64,000 nucleotides of DNA. Origin: JAJDTQ01 sp965204235 (GTDB taxonomy: Bacteria > Desulfobacterota > Binatia > UBA9968 > JAJDTQ01). Positions 1 through 7,907 of this stretch are shown here, one piece after another. The position numbers and the translations under genes are program-made. The DNA lies in assembly GCA_965204235.1 (NCBI GenBank), contig OZ241979.1, forward strand, positions 248,001 to 312,000, given 5' to 3'. Numbering within the stretch: the stretch's first letter is position 1; each line of letters starts with the position of its first letter. The notes under the pieces were generated by a model. That model had not been told where the DNA came from. It saw only the letters and a program-made list of their open reading frames with translations, and searched no databases.

Positions 1-894
1 CTCATCATGCTGGTGGTGGCGTTGCTCCTGTTCCTGATGAACGAAGGCGACCCCCGGCTCATCGCACGCAGCGTCCTCGGGCCCTATGCCCAGGACCAGC
101 AGTTGGACGCCTGGATCGCGCAGCACGGCTACGACCGCCCGCTCCTGGTCCGTTACGTGGACTGGATCGGCCGGGTGCTGTCCGGGGACCTGGGCGACTC
201 CATCATCTACAAACGCCCGGTGAACGAGATCTTCTGGGGCCGGCTGGCCAACACCGGCATCCTTGCCGGGGTCACCTTCGTGGTCATGGTGGTGGTGGCC
301 CTGACCCTGGGGGTGCTGGCCGGCATGAAGGAGGGCTCGGCCCAGGACCGGGTGATCTCGGTCTTCTCCATCACCACCACCTCCATCCCGGAGTACGCCA
401 GCGCGGTGCTGCTCGCCTGGGTCTTCGTCTTCGGGCTCGGCTGGCTGCCCGGGACTTCGTCCATGACGTCGGGGTTCAACGTGCTGGAGCTGATCCTTCC
501 GGTGATGGTGCTGACCCTCTACGGTTTCGGCTACGTGGCGCGCATGACCCGGGCCTCCATGGCGGAGGTGATGACCAACCACTACATCCGCACCGCCATG
601 CTCAAGGGCCTGCCCTACCGCCACATCATCATGAAGCACGCCCTGCGGAACGCGCTCATCGCTCCGTTCACGGTCATCATGCTGCAGATCAACTGGCTCC
701 TGTCCGGGGTGGTGGTGACGGAGTTCGCCTTCGGCTACAAGGGGTTCGGCGCGCTGCTGCTGGAAGCCGCCCTGCGCCGCGACATCTTCGTGATCGAGGC
801 GTGCGGCATCGCCGCGGTGTTCGTGGCGGTCTTCACCCAGACCATCGGCGACGTCGGTTACACCTACCTGAACCCGAGGATCCGCTTCAAGTGA
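1..894 (+). CDS. Peptide/nickel-type ABC importer permease, DppB-like (5' end outside window)
   Basis: Inner-membrane permease of an ABC importer of the dipeptide/oligopeptide/nickel class, forming the translocation channel with the DppC-like product of the next gene. The frame is open from base 1 (Leu-Ile precede the first Met at 7) and the visible product starts inside the first membrane helix (LLLFLMNEGDP), so roughly 10-20 N-terminal residues lie upstream. Several hydrophobic helices follow, and the conserved cytoplasmic coupling loop is visible as YIRTAMLKGLPYRHII. A Shine-Dalgarno GAGGAGG for the next gene overlaps its stop codon, so the genes are translated as one unit. No solute-binding protein is in the window; it may lie just upstream. 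Substrate cannot be read from the sequence, although the following catabolic genes suggest an amide- or peptide-like compound. Confidence 0.93.
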   Translation, partial: LIMLVVALLLFLMNEGDPRLIARSVLGPYAQDQQLDAWIAQHGYDRPLLVRYVDWIGRVLSGDLGDSIIYKRPVNEIFWGRLANTGILAGVTFVVMVVVALTLGVLAGMKEGSAQDRVISVFSITTTSIPEYASAVLLAWVFVFGLGWLPGTSSMTSGFNVLELILPVMVLTLYGFGYVARMTRASMAEVMTNHYIRTAMLKGLPYRHIIMKHALRNALIAPFTVIMLQINWLLSGVVVTEFAFGYKGFGALLLEAALRRDIFVIEACGIAAVFVAVFTQTIGDVGYTYLNPRIRFK

Positions 895-903
895 GGAGGC
901 GCA

Positions 904-1797
904 ATGGCTGAAGATCGCAACAGTTTGCCTCTCGTCAGACCGGATTCGACCATCCTGAGCGCATTCAAGTCCATGGCGCTCCTGCGGGAGAGCCCGGTGG
1001 GCATGATCGGCGCGGGCATCGTGCTCTTCTTCGTGCTGCTGGCGGTCTTCGCGCCGCTGGCGGCGCCCTACGACCCCAACGCGACGATCCTGCCCTTCGC
1101 CTTGCCGGGCACCGCGGCGCCGGACGGCGGCCTGTTCCTGCTCGGCACCGACCACCTGGGCCGCGACATCCTCTCGCGGGTCATCTGGGGCGGCCAGCGG
1201 GTGCTGTTCTACGCCACCGCGGCCACCGTTTCCGCCTATATCGTGGGCGTGGCCATGGGGCTGGCCGCGGGTTACTTCCGCGGCTACCTGGACGAGGTGA
1301 TCTCGTTCTTCGCCAACGTCATCCTTTCCTTCCCCATCATGGTCCTGTACGTGCTGATCATCGCCAAGGTGGGGGCGTCGGGGCTCAACATCATCTTCGC
1401 CGTGGTCTTCGCGTCCTCGCCGGGCATCATGCGCATCGTGCGCGGCGTGACCATGGACATCGCCACCCGTGACTACATCGCCGCGTCGCAGACCCGGGGC
1501 GAGGGGCCGTGGTACATCATGCTGGTGGAGATCCTGCCCAACGCCCGCAGCCCGTTGATCGTCGATTTCTGCCTGCGCATGGGCTACACCACCATCACCA
1601 TCGGGGCGCTGGGCTTCCTGGGCCTGGGGCTGCCGCCGCCGGACCCGGACTGGGGCGGCATGATTACCGAGACCCGCGTCTTCGTCACCGGCGGGTTCCC
1701 CCACATGGCGATCCTGCCCGCGTGCGCGGTCTCCCTGCTGGTGCTGGGGTTCAACCTGCTGGCGGACGGACTGCGCGAAGTGTCGCTGAAAGATTAG
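904..1797 (+). CDS. Peptide/nickel-type ABC importer permease, DppC-like
   Basis: Second permease of the importer. The 297-aa product matches the usual length of DppC/OppC proteins. It has a cytoplasmic N-terminus, a first helix around residues 35-55 (GAGIVLFFVLLAVFAPLAA), the DppC-typical periplasmic stretch (LLGTDHLGRDILSRVIWGG, about 80-98) and the coupling loop around DYIAASQTRGEGPWYIMLVE. The start is well supported by GAGGAGG five bases before ATG 904. It follows the DppB-like gene by 9 bp and precedes the ATPase gene by about 10 bp, a standard dpp-type order. The GTDHLGRD motif is diagnostic of this permease family. Ligand specificity is not determinable. Confidence 0.95.
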   Translation: MAEDRNSLPLVRPDSTILSAFKSMALLRESPVGMIGAGIVLFFVLLAVFAPLAAPYDPNATILPFALPGTAAPDGGLFLLGTDHLGRDILSRVIWGGQRVLFYATAATVSAYIVGVAMGLAAGYFRGYLDEVISFFANVILSFPIMVLYVLIIAKVGASGLNIIFAVVFASSPGIMRIVRGVTMDIATRDYIAASQTRGEGPWYIMLVEILPNARSPLIVDFCLRMGYTTITIGALGFLGLGLPPPDPDWGGMITETRVFVTGGFPHMAILPACAVSLLVLGFNLLADGLREVSLKD

Positions 1798-1807
1798 GAG
1801 ACCCGTG

Positions 1808-3940
1808 ATGGCCGATTACGAACACGAGGCGCCGGTCCTGGAGATCTCCGGCTTGCGGCTCAGCTACTACACCCGGGCCGGGGAGGTCCCCGCGGTCATG
1901 GACTTCGACCTCGCCATTCGGAAAGGCGAGTCCGTGGGCCTGGTGGGGGAGTCCGGTTGCGGCAAATCGACGGTGGCCAACGGCATCATGCGTTACATGG
2001 GCAAGAACGGCGGCATCGTCGGGGGCGCCATCCGGTTCCAGGGGCGGGACCTGTCCGAGCTGACGGAAGAGGAGATGCGGCGCATCCGCGGCAAGGACAT
2101 CGCCATGATCTACCAGGAGCCCATGGCCGCGCTCAACCCGAGCCTGACCATTGCCGCCCAGCTCATGGAAGTGCCCATGATCCACGAGGGGGTGGGCGAG
2201 GAAGAGGCGTTCCAGCGCTCGTTCGACATGCTGTCCGCGGTGCACATCCCGGACCCGAAACGGCTGATGGACTCCTATCCGCACCAGGTGTCGGGCGGCC
2301 AGCAGCAACGGGTGGTCATCGCCATGGCGCTGCTGTCGAGACCCGCGCTGCTGCTGCTGGACGAGCCCACCACCGCGCTGGACGTGACCGTGGAGGCGGG
2401 CATCGTCGAACTCATCGCCGAGCTCAGCAAGGAGTCCGGCGCCTCGCTGCTCTACATCTCCCACAACCTCGGGCTGATGCTCGAGGTCTGCGACCGCATC
2501 TGCGTCATGTACTCGGGCGAGGTGGTGGAGGAGGGCCACATCGACTCGATCTTCTCCTGGCCCAAGCATCCCTACACCCACGGCCTGTTCGGCTGCATCC
2601 CGCTGCCCCACGCCGACAAGAACGCGCGCCCGCTCACCGCCATCAAGGGCCAGTTGCCGCTGCCGCACCAACGGCCCCGGGGTTGCTACTTCGGGCCCCG
2701 CTGCGACTTCTTCGAGGCCGGGCGCTGCGACGACCGCCACGTCGCCATGGAGGAAGTGCACACCGACGACGACCCGGCGCACCGGGTGCGCTGCGTGCGT
2801 TGGGACGAGGTCGACCACGACGAGACGGCGCACAACGGCAACAGCCGGGAACCCGTCGAGGTGGGCGAGACCGTCCTCGAAGTCGATAACATGCGCAAGT
2901 ACTACGACGTCAAGGACGGGTCGCTGGCGGCCATCGTCTCCGGCAAGTCCGTGCGCCAAGTCAAGGCCAACGAGAGCATCAGCTTCCGGGCCGGGGAAGG
3001 GGAGACGGTGGCCATCGTGGGCGAGTCGGGGTGCGGCAAGTCCACCTTCGCCAAGGTCCTGATGGGCCTGGAGACCGCCACCGACGGCGAGGTGCGGCTC
3101 GACGGCGCCGACCTGGGCAGCATCGCGGTCCACAAGCGCACCCCGGAACAGTTGGCCTCGCTGCAGATGGTGTTCCAGAACCCCAACGACACCCTCAACC
3201 CCTCCCACTCCGTCGGCTACCAGATCGGTCGGGTCATCAAGCGGTTCGGCATCGAGTCCGACCCCGCCAGGATCCGGCAGCGGGTCTATCGGCTGCTCGA
3301 CACGGTGAAGCTGCCCCGGGCGTTCGCCGACCGCAAGCCGCGCCAGTTGTCCGGCGGCCAGAAGCAGCGCGTGGGCATCGCGCGCGCCTTCGCCGGCAAC
3401 CCCAGGACGGTCATCGCGGACGAGCCCATCTCGGCCCTGGACGTGTCGGTGGCCGCGGCGGTGACGGAGCTGCTCATGGACATCCAGCGGGAGCACCGCA
3501 CCACGCTGTTGTTCATCAGCCACGACCTCTCCGCGGTGCGTTACCTCTCCGACCGGGTGGTGGTGATGTACCTGGGGCAGATCATGGAGCGGGGCTCCAC
3601 CGAAGAAGTCTTCGCGCCGCCGTACCACCCCTATACCGAGGCGCTGCTCTCCGCGGCGCCCATCGCCGACCCGGAGGTGGAGAAGCGCCGGATCGTGCTG
3701 GAGGGCAACCTGCCGAGCCCCCTCGACCCTCCCAGGGGTTGCCCGTTCTCGACCCGGTGCCAGCGGAAGCTCGGCAGCGTCTGCGACGAGGAGACCCCGC
3801 CCATGCAGTTCGAGTCCGAGCACCACGGCATCGCCTGCCACATCCCGCTGGAGGAACTGCGCAAGGTCGAACCCGTGATCACGATCCCGGACCGGGACCT
3901 CGGCGCGGCGAGCCAGGCGGAGGAGCGGCCCATGGGCTGA
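1808..3940 (+). CDS. Fused double ATPase subunit of the peptide-type ABC importer (DppD-DppF in one chain)
   Basis: Cytoplasmic ATPase that powers the importer. One 710-aa chain carries two full nucleotide-binding domains that are separate proteins (DppD and DppF) in many bacteria. Domain 1 has Walker A GESGCGKST near residue 48, signature VSGGQQQR near 160 and Walker B LLLLDEPTTALD. Domain 2 has Walker A GESGCGKST near 406, signature LSGGQKQR near 513 and VIADEPISALD. Each half ends with the cysteine-containing oligopeptide-ABC C-terminal motif (GCYFGPRCDF and GCPFSTRCQR), so both modules are complete. A GTG at 1805 also opens the frame, but AGGAG at 1796-1800 is better spaced for ATG 1808. 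Fused ATPases of this type are known (YejF/GsiA-like), so the fusion itself is not new. Confidence 0.93.
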   Translation: MADYEHEAPVLEISGLRLSYYTRAGEVPAVMDFDLAIRKGESVGLVGESGCGKSTVANGIMRYMGKNGGIVGGAIRFQGRDLSELTEEEMRRIRGKDIAMIYQEPMAALNPSLTIAAQLMEVPMIHEGVGEEEAFQRSFDMLSAVHIPDPKRLMDSYPHQVSGGQQQRVVIAMALLSRPALLLLDEPTTALDVTVEAGIVELIAELSKESGASLLYISHNLGLMLEVCDRICVMYSGEVVEEGHIDSIFSWPKHPYTHGLFGCIPLPHADKNARPLTAIKGQLPLPHQRPRGCYFGPRCDFFEAGRCDDRHVAMEEVHTDDDPAHRVRCVRWDEVDHDETAHNGNSREPVEVGETVLEVDNMRKYYDVKDGSLAAIVSGKSVRQVKANESISFRAGEGETVAIVGESGCGKSTFAKVLMGLETATDGEVRLDGADLGSIAVHKRTPEQLASLQMVFQNPNDTLNPSHSVGYQIGRVIKRFGIESDPARIRQRVYRLLDTVKLPRAFADRKPRQLSGGQKQRVGIARAFAGNPRTVIADEPISALDVSVAAAVTELLMDIQREHRTTLLFISHDLSAVRYLSDRVVVMYLGQIMERGSTEEVFAPPYHPYTEALLSAAPIADPEVEKRRIVLEGNLPSPLDPPRGCPFSTRCQRKLGSVCDEETPPMQFESEHHGIACHIPLEELRKVEPVITIPDRDLGAASQAEERPMG

Positions 3941-4069
3941 TGGTCCGCGGGGTGGGGAGGTCGTCGGCGGGGCAGGGGAAGTAAAGTAAGCAAGACGTTT
4001 GCATTCCCCGCGGAAGGTGGTAGTTTCGCAACGGATCGAGGCATCGAAATCCATCGAGGGGGAAGGACC

Positions 4070-5092
4070 ATGGGAAGAATCGACTCGGCCGTGACCGTGG
4101 TTGACGCGGACGCCCACGCGCGGGACAACGACGACTTCATTCGGCCGTTCCTGGGCGAGGCGTTCCGGAACCGGCGGCCGCCCTTCCTTCCGCGGGAGAC
4201 CTACGACCGCAACCTGGGAGGGACCCTGGGGCACGCGGGGATCAGGCACGAGGAGCGGTTGGCGGCCATGGACACCCAGGAGATCCACACCGCGGTCATG
4301 TATCCCACCAGCGGACTGGGCATCGGGCGCGTCCGGGAGCCGGCCTACCAGACCACCCTGTGCCGGGCCTACAACGATTTCATCGCCGACTACTGCCAGG
4401 CGTCGCCTCGTCTCAAGGCGGTGGCCAACCTGCCGGTGAACGACCCCGCGGCCGCGGCCCGGGAACTGCGCCGCGCGGTGGAGGGCCTGGGCCTCGTGGG
4501 AGGCATGCTGGCGGCCCAGGGACACGGCAGGAACTTCGGCGCGCCCGAGTACTACCCGCTGTACGAAGAGGCCCAGAAGATCGGGACCCCGCTCGCGGTC
4601 CACGCCTTCGGCGGCGACGAGCCGGGCAGCGAGATCTTCGACCAGTTCATCTCCATCCACACCACGGGCCATCCGTTCCCGGTGCTGCGCCAGCTTACCG
4701 GCATGGTCTATGGCGGCATCCCGGAGCTCTTTCCCGAACTGAAACTCGGGTTCCTGGAGATCGGCTGCGGCTGGATCCCGTACTGGACAGACCGCATGGA
4801 CGAGGAATGGGAGAAGCGCGGCGCGGTGGAGGCGCCGGAGTGCAAGCAGGAGCCCAGCCGCTACATCACCGGCAGGAACCTGTACTACGGCTGCGAGCCC
4901 GACGAGAAGACCATCGGATACGTGGTGGGGGAGATCGGCTCCGAGACCATCATGTACGCGTCGGACTACCCCCACTGGGACATGAGCTGGCCGGAGTCCG
5001 GTTCGCTGATCTGGGGACGGACCGACCTGTCCGCGGAGGCGAAGCGGAACATCCTGGGCGACAACGCCCGGCGTTTCTACGGACTCGAATGA
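4070..5092 (+). CDS. Metal-dependent amidohydrolase (amidohydrolase-2 family)
   Basis: Predicted TIM-barrel hydrolase or decarboxylase of the amidohydrolase-2 (ACMSD-like) family, 340 aa. The family N-terminal metal motif is visible as VVDADAHA near residue 11. A central His sits in LAVHAFGGDEPG and another in HTTGHPFPVL, and the C-terminal catalytic Asp is in the hallmark YASDYPHWD. ATG 4070 is preceded by a purine-rich GAGGGGGAAGG at good spacing. About 130 bp separate it from the transporter genes, and it starts a run of four enzymes in the same direction. Reactions in this family range from amide hydrolysis to non-oxidative decarboxylation of aromatic or muconate-type acids, so the substrate is unknown. 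A second, only distantly similar member lies at 45307-46332. Confidence 0.88.
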   Translation: MGRIDSAVTVVDADAHARDNDDFIRPFLGEAFRNRRPPFLPRETYDRNLGGTLGHAGIRHEERLAAMDTQEIHTAVMYPTSGLGIGRVREPAYQTTLCRAYNDFIADYCQASPRLKAVANLPVNDPAAAARELRRAVEGLGLVGGMLAAQGHGRNFGAPEYYPLYEEAQKIGTPLAVHAFGGDEPGSEIFDQFISIHTTGHPFPVLRQLTGMVYGGIPELFPELKLGFLEIGCGWIPYWTDRMDEEWEKRGAVEAPECKQEPSRYITGRNLYYGCEPDEKTIGYVVGEIGSETIMYASDYPHWDMSWPESGSLIWGRTDLSAEAKRNILGDNARRFYGLE

Positions 5093-5182
5093 CGGGCCGG
5101 GCGCTGCCCCCGGAATTTGCGTTCCAGGCCGTTTTGGAGTAACGAATCCAACGAATTCAATCTATTTCAGGGAGCACCTTCG

Positions 5183-5932
5183 ATGCCGCTTTCAGGAGAC
5201 GCCTTCGTTCGGGAGATCCAGGATACGGTCCGCGCCAAGCACTCCAAGGACAACCCGTTGATCGGAATGATCGAGCGGGGCGAGATCGACCGGGCCGCGC
5301 TGAAGGGCTTCGTGGGCCAGTTCTACCTCTTCTTCCCCAAACCCTTTCCCAAGCCCATCGCGGCCATGCTGGGGCGTTGTCCGGAAGACCCGGTGCTGGA
5401 GAAGATGTGGATCGAGAACGTGGTGGAGGAGGGCACCGGAGAGATCTCCGGCACCGACAGCCACCGGGGCCTCTTCGTCCGCTTCGCCATGGCCTGCGGC
5501 TACGGGTCCAAGGACGAACTCGACTCGGTGCCGCCGCTGCCGGAGACTTCCGCGTTCCTGGACTGGAGGGAGCTGCTCATGTACCAGCGCTCGTGGCTGG
5601 AGCTCTACGCATGCCAGGGTTTCTGTCTGGAGGGGACCGCCAGCGAGCGCATGAGCCGGATCGTCACCGGCCTCACGACCCACTACGGCTTCGACCGCGA
5701 CAGCGAGGAGATCCGCTACTGGACCCTCCACATGGGAGTGGACGAAGAGCACATGAAGGTAGGCCCCGAAGCGGTCCGAAAGTACGCGGTGACCGACCTG
5801 CAGCAGGAGCAGGTGCGCCAGGCCGTGCGCAAGACCCTGGACCAGTTCTGGCTGGCGTTCGACGGCGTCAAGCGGGCCTTCGTGGACCGTGACCCGGTTT
5901 ACGCGAGCTGGCGCAACGGCGCGGGCGCCTGA
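5183..5932 (+). CDS. Haem-oxygenase-like diiron (TenA/PqqC-fold) protein
   Basis: A 249-aa all-helical protein of the iron-containing haem-oxygenase-like superfamily (TenA, PqqC, CADD and diiron oxidases such as UndA and BesC). Candidate metal ligands are visible in the expected order: Glu82/83 and His94 in the stretch ENVVEEG...DSHRGLF, Glu150 in CQGFCLEG, then His183, Asp187 and His190 in LHMGVDEEH. This pattern fits an O2-activating diiron enzyme better than thiaminase TenA. The frame is open further upstream to 5117, but GGGAG at 5170-5174 is correctly spaced for ATG 5183, and family similarity begins there. It lies between an amidohydrolase and a cyclase, suggesting an oxidative step in the same breakdown route. 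The actual reaction is unknown. Confidence 0.82.
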   Translation: MPLSGDAFVREIQDTVRAKHSKDNPLIGMIERGEIDRAALKGFVGQFYLFFPKPFPKPIAAMLGRCPEDPVLEKMWIENVVEEGTGEISGTDSHRGLFVRFAMACGYGSKDELDSVPPLPETSAFLDWRELLMYQRSWLELYACQGFCLEGTASERMSRIVTGLTTHYGFDRDSEEIRYWTLHMGVDEEHMKVGPEAVRKYAVTDLQQEQVRQAVRKTLDQFWLAFDGVKRAFVDRDPVYASWRNGAGA

Positions 5933-5965
5933 CGTCGAGGGGGCACACCCATCGGGAACGAGACC

Positions 5966-6619
5966 ATGTCCATCATCGACCTCTCACGCATCATCTACGA
6001 CGGCATGCCCAAGATCCCGGTGCTCCCGGACGTGCACGTGCGGCGGTTCTTCGACCTCGGCAAGGGCCACCCGCTCAACGTCACCGAGATCCACCTGCCG
6101 TGCCACGCGGGCACCCACGTGGACGCGCCCGTCCACGTGGTCCCCAACGGCAAGTCCATCGAGGAGCTGCCCCTCGACGCGTTCGTCGGACCGGGAGCGG
6201 TGATCCCGGTGGAGAAGGGGGGCGGCGAGGAAGTCACCGCGGCCGACCTGGAAGGTTCCGGAGTCCCGGTGGACCCGGGGGACGTCCTCATGCTGCACAC
6301 CGGCTGGGACGCGAAGTTCGAAAGCGATGAATACAATATGCACCCCTATCTTTCCGTGGATGCAGCGGAATGGATCGTCGAGCGCGGGGTGAAGCTGTTC
6401 GGCATCGACTGCATCACGGTGGACCTGCCCACCCCCTTGCGGCCCAAGGGCTTCGACTTCCCGGTGCATCGGACCCTGCTGGGCAACGACGTGCTCATCG
6501 CCGAGAACGTCACCAACCTGGGGGCCATCGCGGGCCGGAAGAACCGCATCATGGCGCTGCCCCTCAAGGTGCAGGGGAGTGACGCGGCCCACGCCAGGAT
6601 CGTCGCCGAGCTCCGGTAG
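5966..6619 (+). CDS. Cyclase-family hydrolase (kynurenine-formamidase-like)
   Basis: A 217-aa metal-dependent hydrolase of the cyclase family (PF04199), which includes bacterial N-formylkynurenine formamidase KynB and isatin hydrolase. The family signature HxGTHxDxPxH is seen as HAGTHVDAPVHV near residues 48-59. A second conserved element, GIDCITVDLP, is in the C-terminal half. Length matches the family. It lies 33 bp after the diiron protein gene with only a weak ribosome site, consistent with being inside an operon. Members open or hydrolyse N-acyl or cyclic amide bonds, which fits a cluster headed by a peptide-type importer and an amidohydrolase. No kynureninase or tryptophan dioxygenase is nearby, so a kynurenine role is not supported. 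Confidence 0.87.
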   Translation: MSIIDLSRIIYDGMPKIPVLPDVHVRRFFDLGKGHPLNVTEIHLPCHAGTHVDAPVHVVPNGKSIEELPLDAFVGPGAVIPVEKGGGEEVTAADLEGSGVPVDPGDVLMLHTGWDAKFESDEYNMHPYLSVDAAEWIVERGVKLFGIDCITVDLPTPLRPKGFDFPVHRTLLGNDVLIAENVTNLGAIAGRKNRIMALPLKVQGSDAAHARIVAELR

Positions 6620-6684
6620 CCGAGGCCGGTCCACGTGTCCGCAACCCGCCGGGATCGCTGCTGAAACCGAACCGAGGTCCATGG

Positions 6685-7650
6685 ATGTTGGCGAGCCCCA
6701 TCAAGGGAATCATCGGAGCGGCCCTGACTCCGTTCACGGACGACGGGAAGGTGGACTACGACGCCCTCGGACGGGAGATCGAGTTCCTGGTGGCCGATTG
6801 CGACGCCGTGTCCGTGGCCGCGGTGGAAGCGTCCGAGTACACGGTCCTCTCCCTCCAGGACCGCAAGGAGGTCATGCGGCGCGCCGCCGAGATCGTCAAC
6901 AAGCGCGTCCCGGTCATCCTCGGCGCCTCGAGCCATTCCATCGACACCGTCCTGGACTTGGCGGACCACGCGGCCTCGGTGGGGGGAGACCTCATCCAGG
7001 TGCTGATGCCCATCCGTCCGTGGGGGGGTCAGCCGACCATCGCCGACCTGGTGCAGTTCTTCACCGAAGTGGCGTCGGCCAGCCCGTTGCCCATCGTCGC
7101 CTACCACAACCCCGGCCCGGGCGCCGACCCTCCGCTGGACGCGTTCGTGCGCCTGAGCGAGCTCCACAAGGTGGACTACTTCAAGGAGAGCTCACGCGAC
7201 ATCACCAAGATCACGCGCCTCATCGAGCAGATCCAGCTCGCCGGAAAGGCCCATTACTTCACCACCATGCAGCCGTTGCTGACGACGCTGACCATGGGCG
7301 GCGCAGGCGCCACCATGCCCCCTCCGGGGACGCGCATCGGCGCACGGGTCGTGCGCGCGTTCCGGGAAGGGGACATGGACAAGGCGCGTTACTGGCAACG
7401 CTGCTTCACCCTCTTTCCGGGAAAGTGGGGCGCCTACGGGTTGCCGCCGATCATGAAGTCCGCGTTGAAACATTTCGGGGTGGATATCGGCGACCCGTCC
7501 CGTCCCTATGCTCCGGTGAGTCCCCGGGACCATGCCCAGATCGGACAGTTCCTCGGACAGATCGGCATCCTGGGCGACGGGGAACCGGACGAAACCGCCT
7601 TCGACCGGGCTGCCGTCCAGCTCTCGCAGGACGACACCTTCCTGCGCTAG
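6685..7650 (+). CDS. DapA/NanA-superfamily aldolase (dihydrodipicolinate-synthase-like)
   Basis: A 321-aa class I aldolase of the dihydrodipicolinate synthase/N-acetylneuraminate lyase superfamily. Seen: the N-terminal GIIGAALTPFTDDGKVD, the conserved Tyr in IVAYHNPG, and the Schiff-base Lys in VDYFKESS followed by DITKI. The start at ATG 6685 has GAGG seven bases upstream; an ATG at 6681 is out of frame. Chain length is about 25 residues longer than E. coli DapA (292 aa), in the range of catabolic paralogues. Because it sits in a catabolic-looking cluster and not with lysine genes, a retro-aldol or dehydratase role in substrate breakdown is more likely than lysine synthesis. The keto-acid substrate cannot be read from the sequence. 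Confidence 0.88.
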   Translation: MLASPIKGIIGAALTPFTDDGKVDYDALGREIEFLVADCDAVSVAAVEASEYTVLSLQDRKEVMRRAAEIVNKRVPVILGASSHSIDTVLDLADHAASVGGDLIQVLMPIRPWGGQPTIADLVQFFTEVASASPLPIVAYHNPGPGADPPLDAFVRLSELHKVDYFKESSRDITKITRLIEQIQLAGKAHYFTTMQPLLTTLTMGGAGATMPPPGTRIGARVVRAFREGDMDKARYWQRCFTLFPGKWGAYGLPPIMKSALKHFGVDIGDPSRPYAPVSPRDHAQIGQFLGQIGILGDGEPDETAFDRAAVQLSQDDTFLR

Positions 7651-7655
7651 GTCCC

Positions 7656-7862
7656 ATGTCCGGCGGGCTGTTCACCTGGGTTGCGGAGCAGGTCAAGGCA
7701 GGCACCGACTTCCTGGTGCTGCTGCTGATCCGCGGCACGTCCCGTTTCGAGTCCGAGTTGACCGAGGAGGGGAGACAGGAGCAGCGCATGTGGCGGGACC
7801 GACGCATGCGCAGCCTGAAAGGCCTCGCCCTTCGCGCCGGACGGCGGCTCCGGAGGGGTTGA
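7656..7862 (+). CDS. Small protein of unknown function (68 aa)
   Basis: A short frame beginning five bases after the aldolase stop, with weak AGG upstream of ATG 7656. The product has a hydrophobic stretch in the middle (TDFLVLLLIRGT, about residues 17-28) followed by a strongly basic C-terminus (RRMRSLKGLALRAGRRLRRG), which could be a membrane-anchored basic peptide. I do not recognise a family. It fills the gap between the aldolase and the flavoprotein gene, which favours it being real, but high GC makes random open frames common here. Confidence 0.35.
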   Translation: MSGGLFTWVAEQVKAGTDFLVLLLIRGTSRFESELTEEGRQEQRMWRDRRMRSLKGLALRAGRRLRRG

Positions 7863-7907
7863 TACCGGAAACGCCGCAGGGCGCGCCCGCCGACACGGGG
7901 TTCACGG

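Noticed and set aside
1751..4975. 1074-codon minus-strand open frame opposite the ABC transporter genes
   Set aside because: No recognisable domains and extreme Arg/Gly/Ala/Pro/His content; the plus strand carries unmistakable ABC genes. It is a GC-rich shadow, as are the long frames opposite carB, lepA, valS and others.
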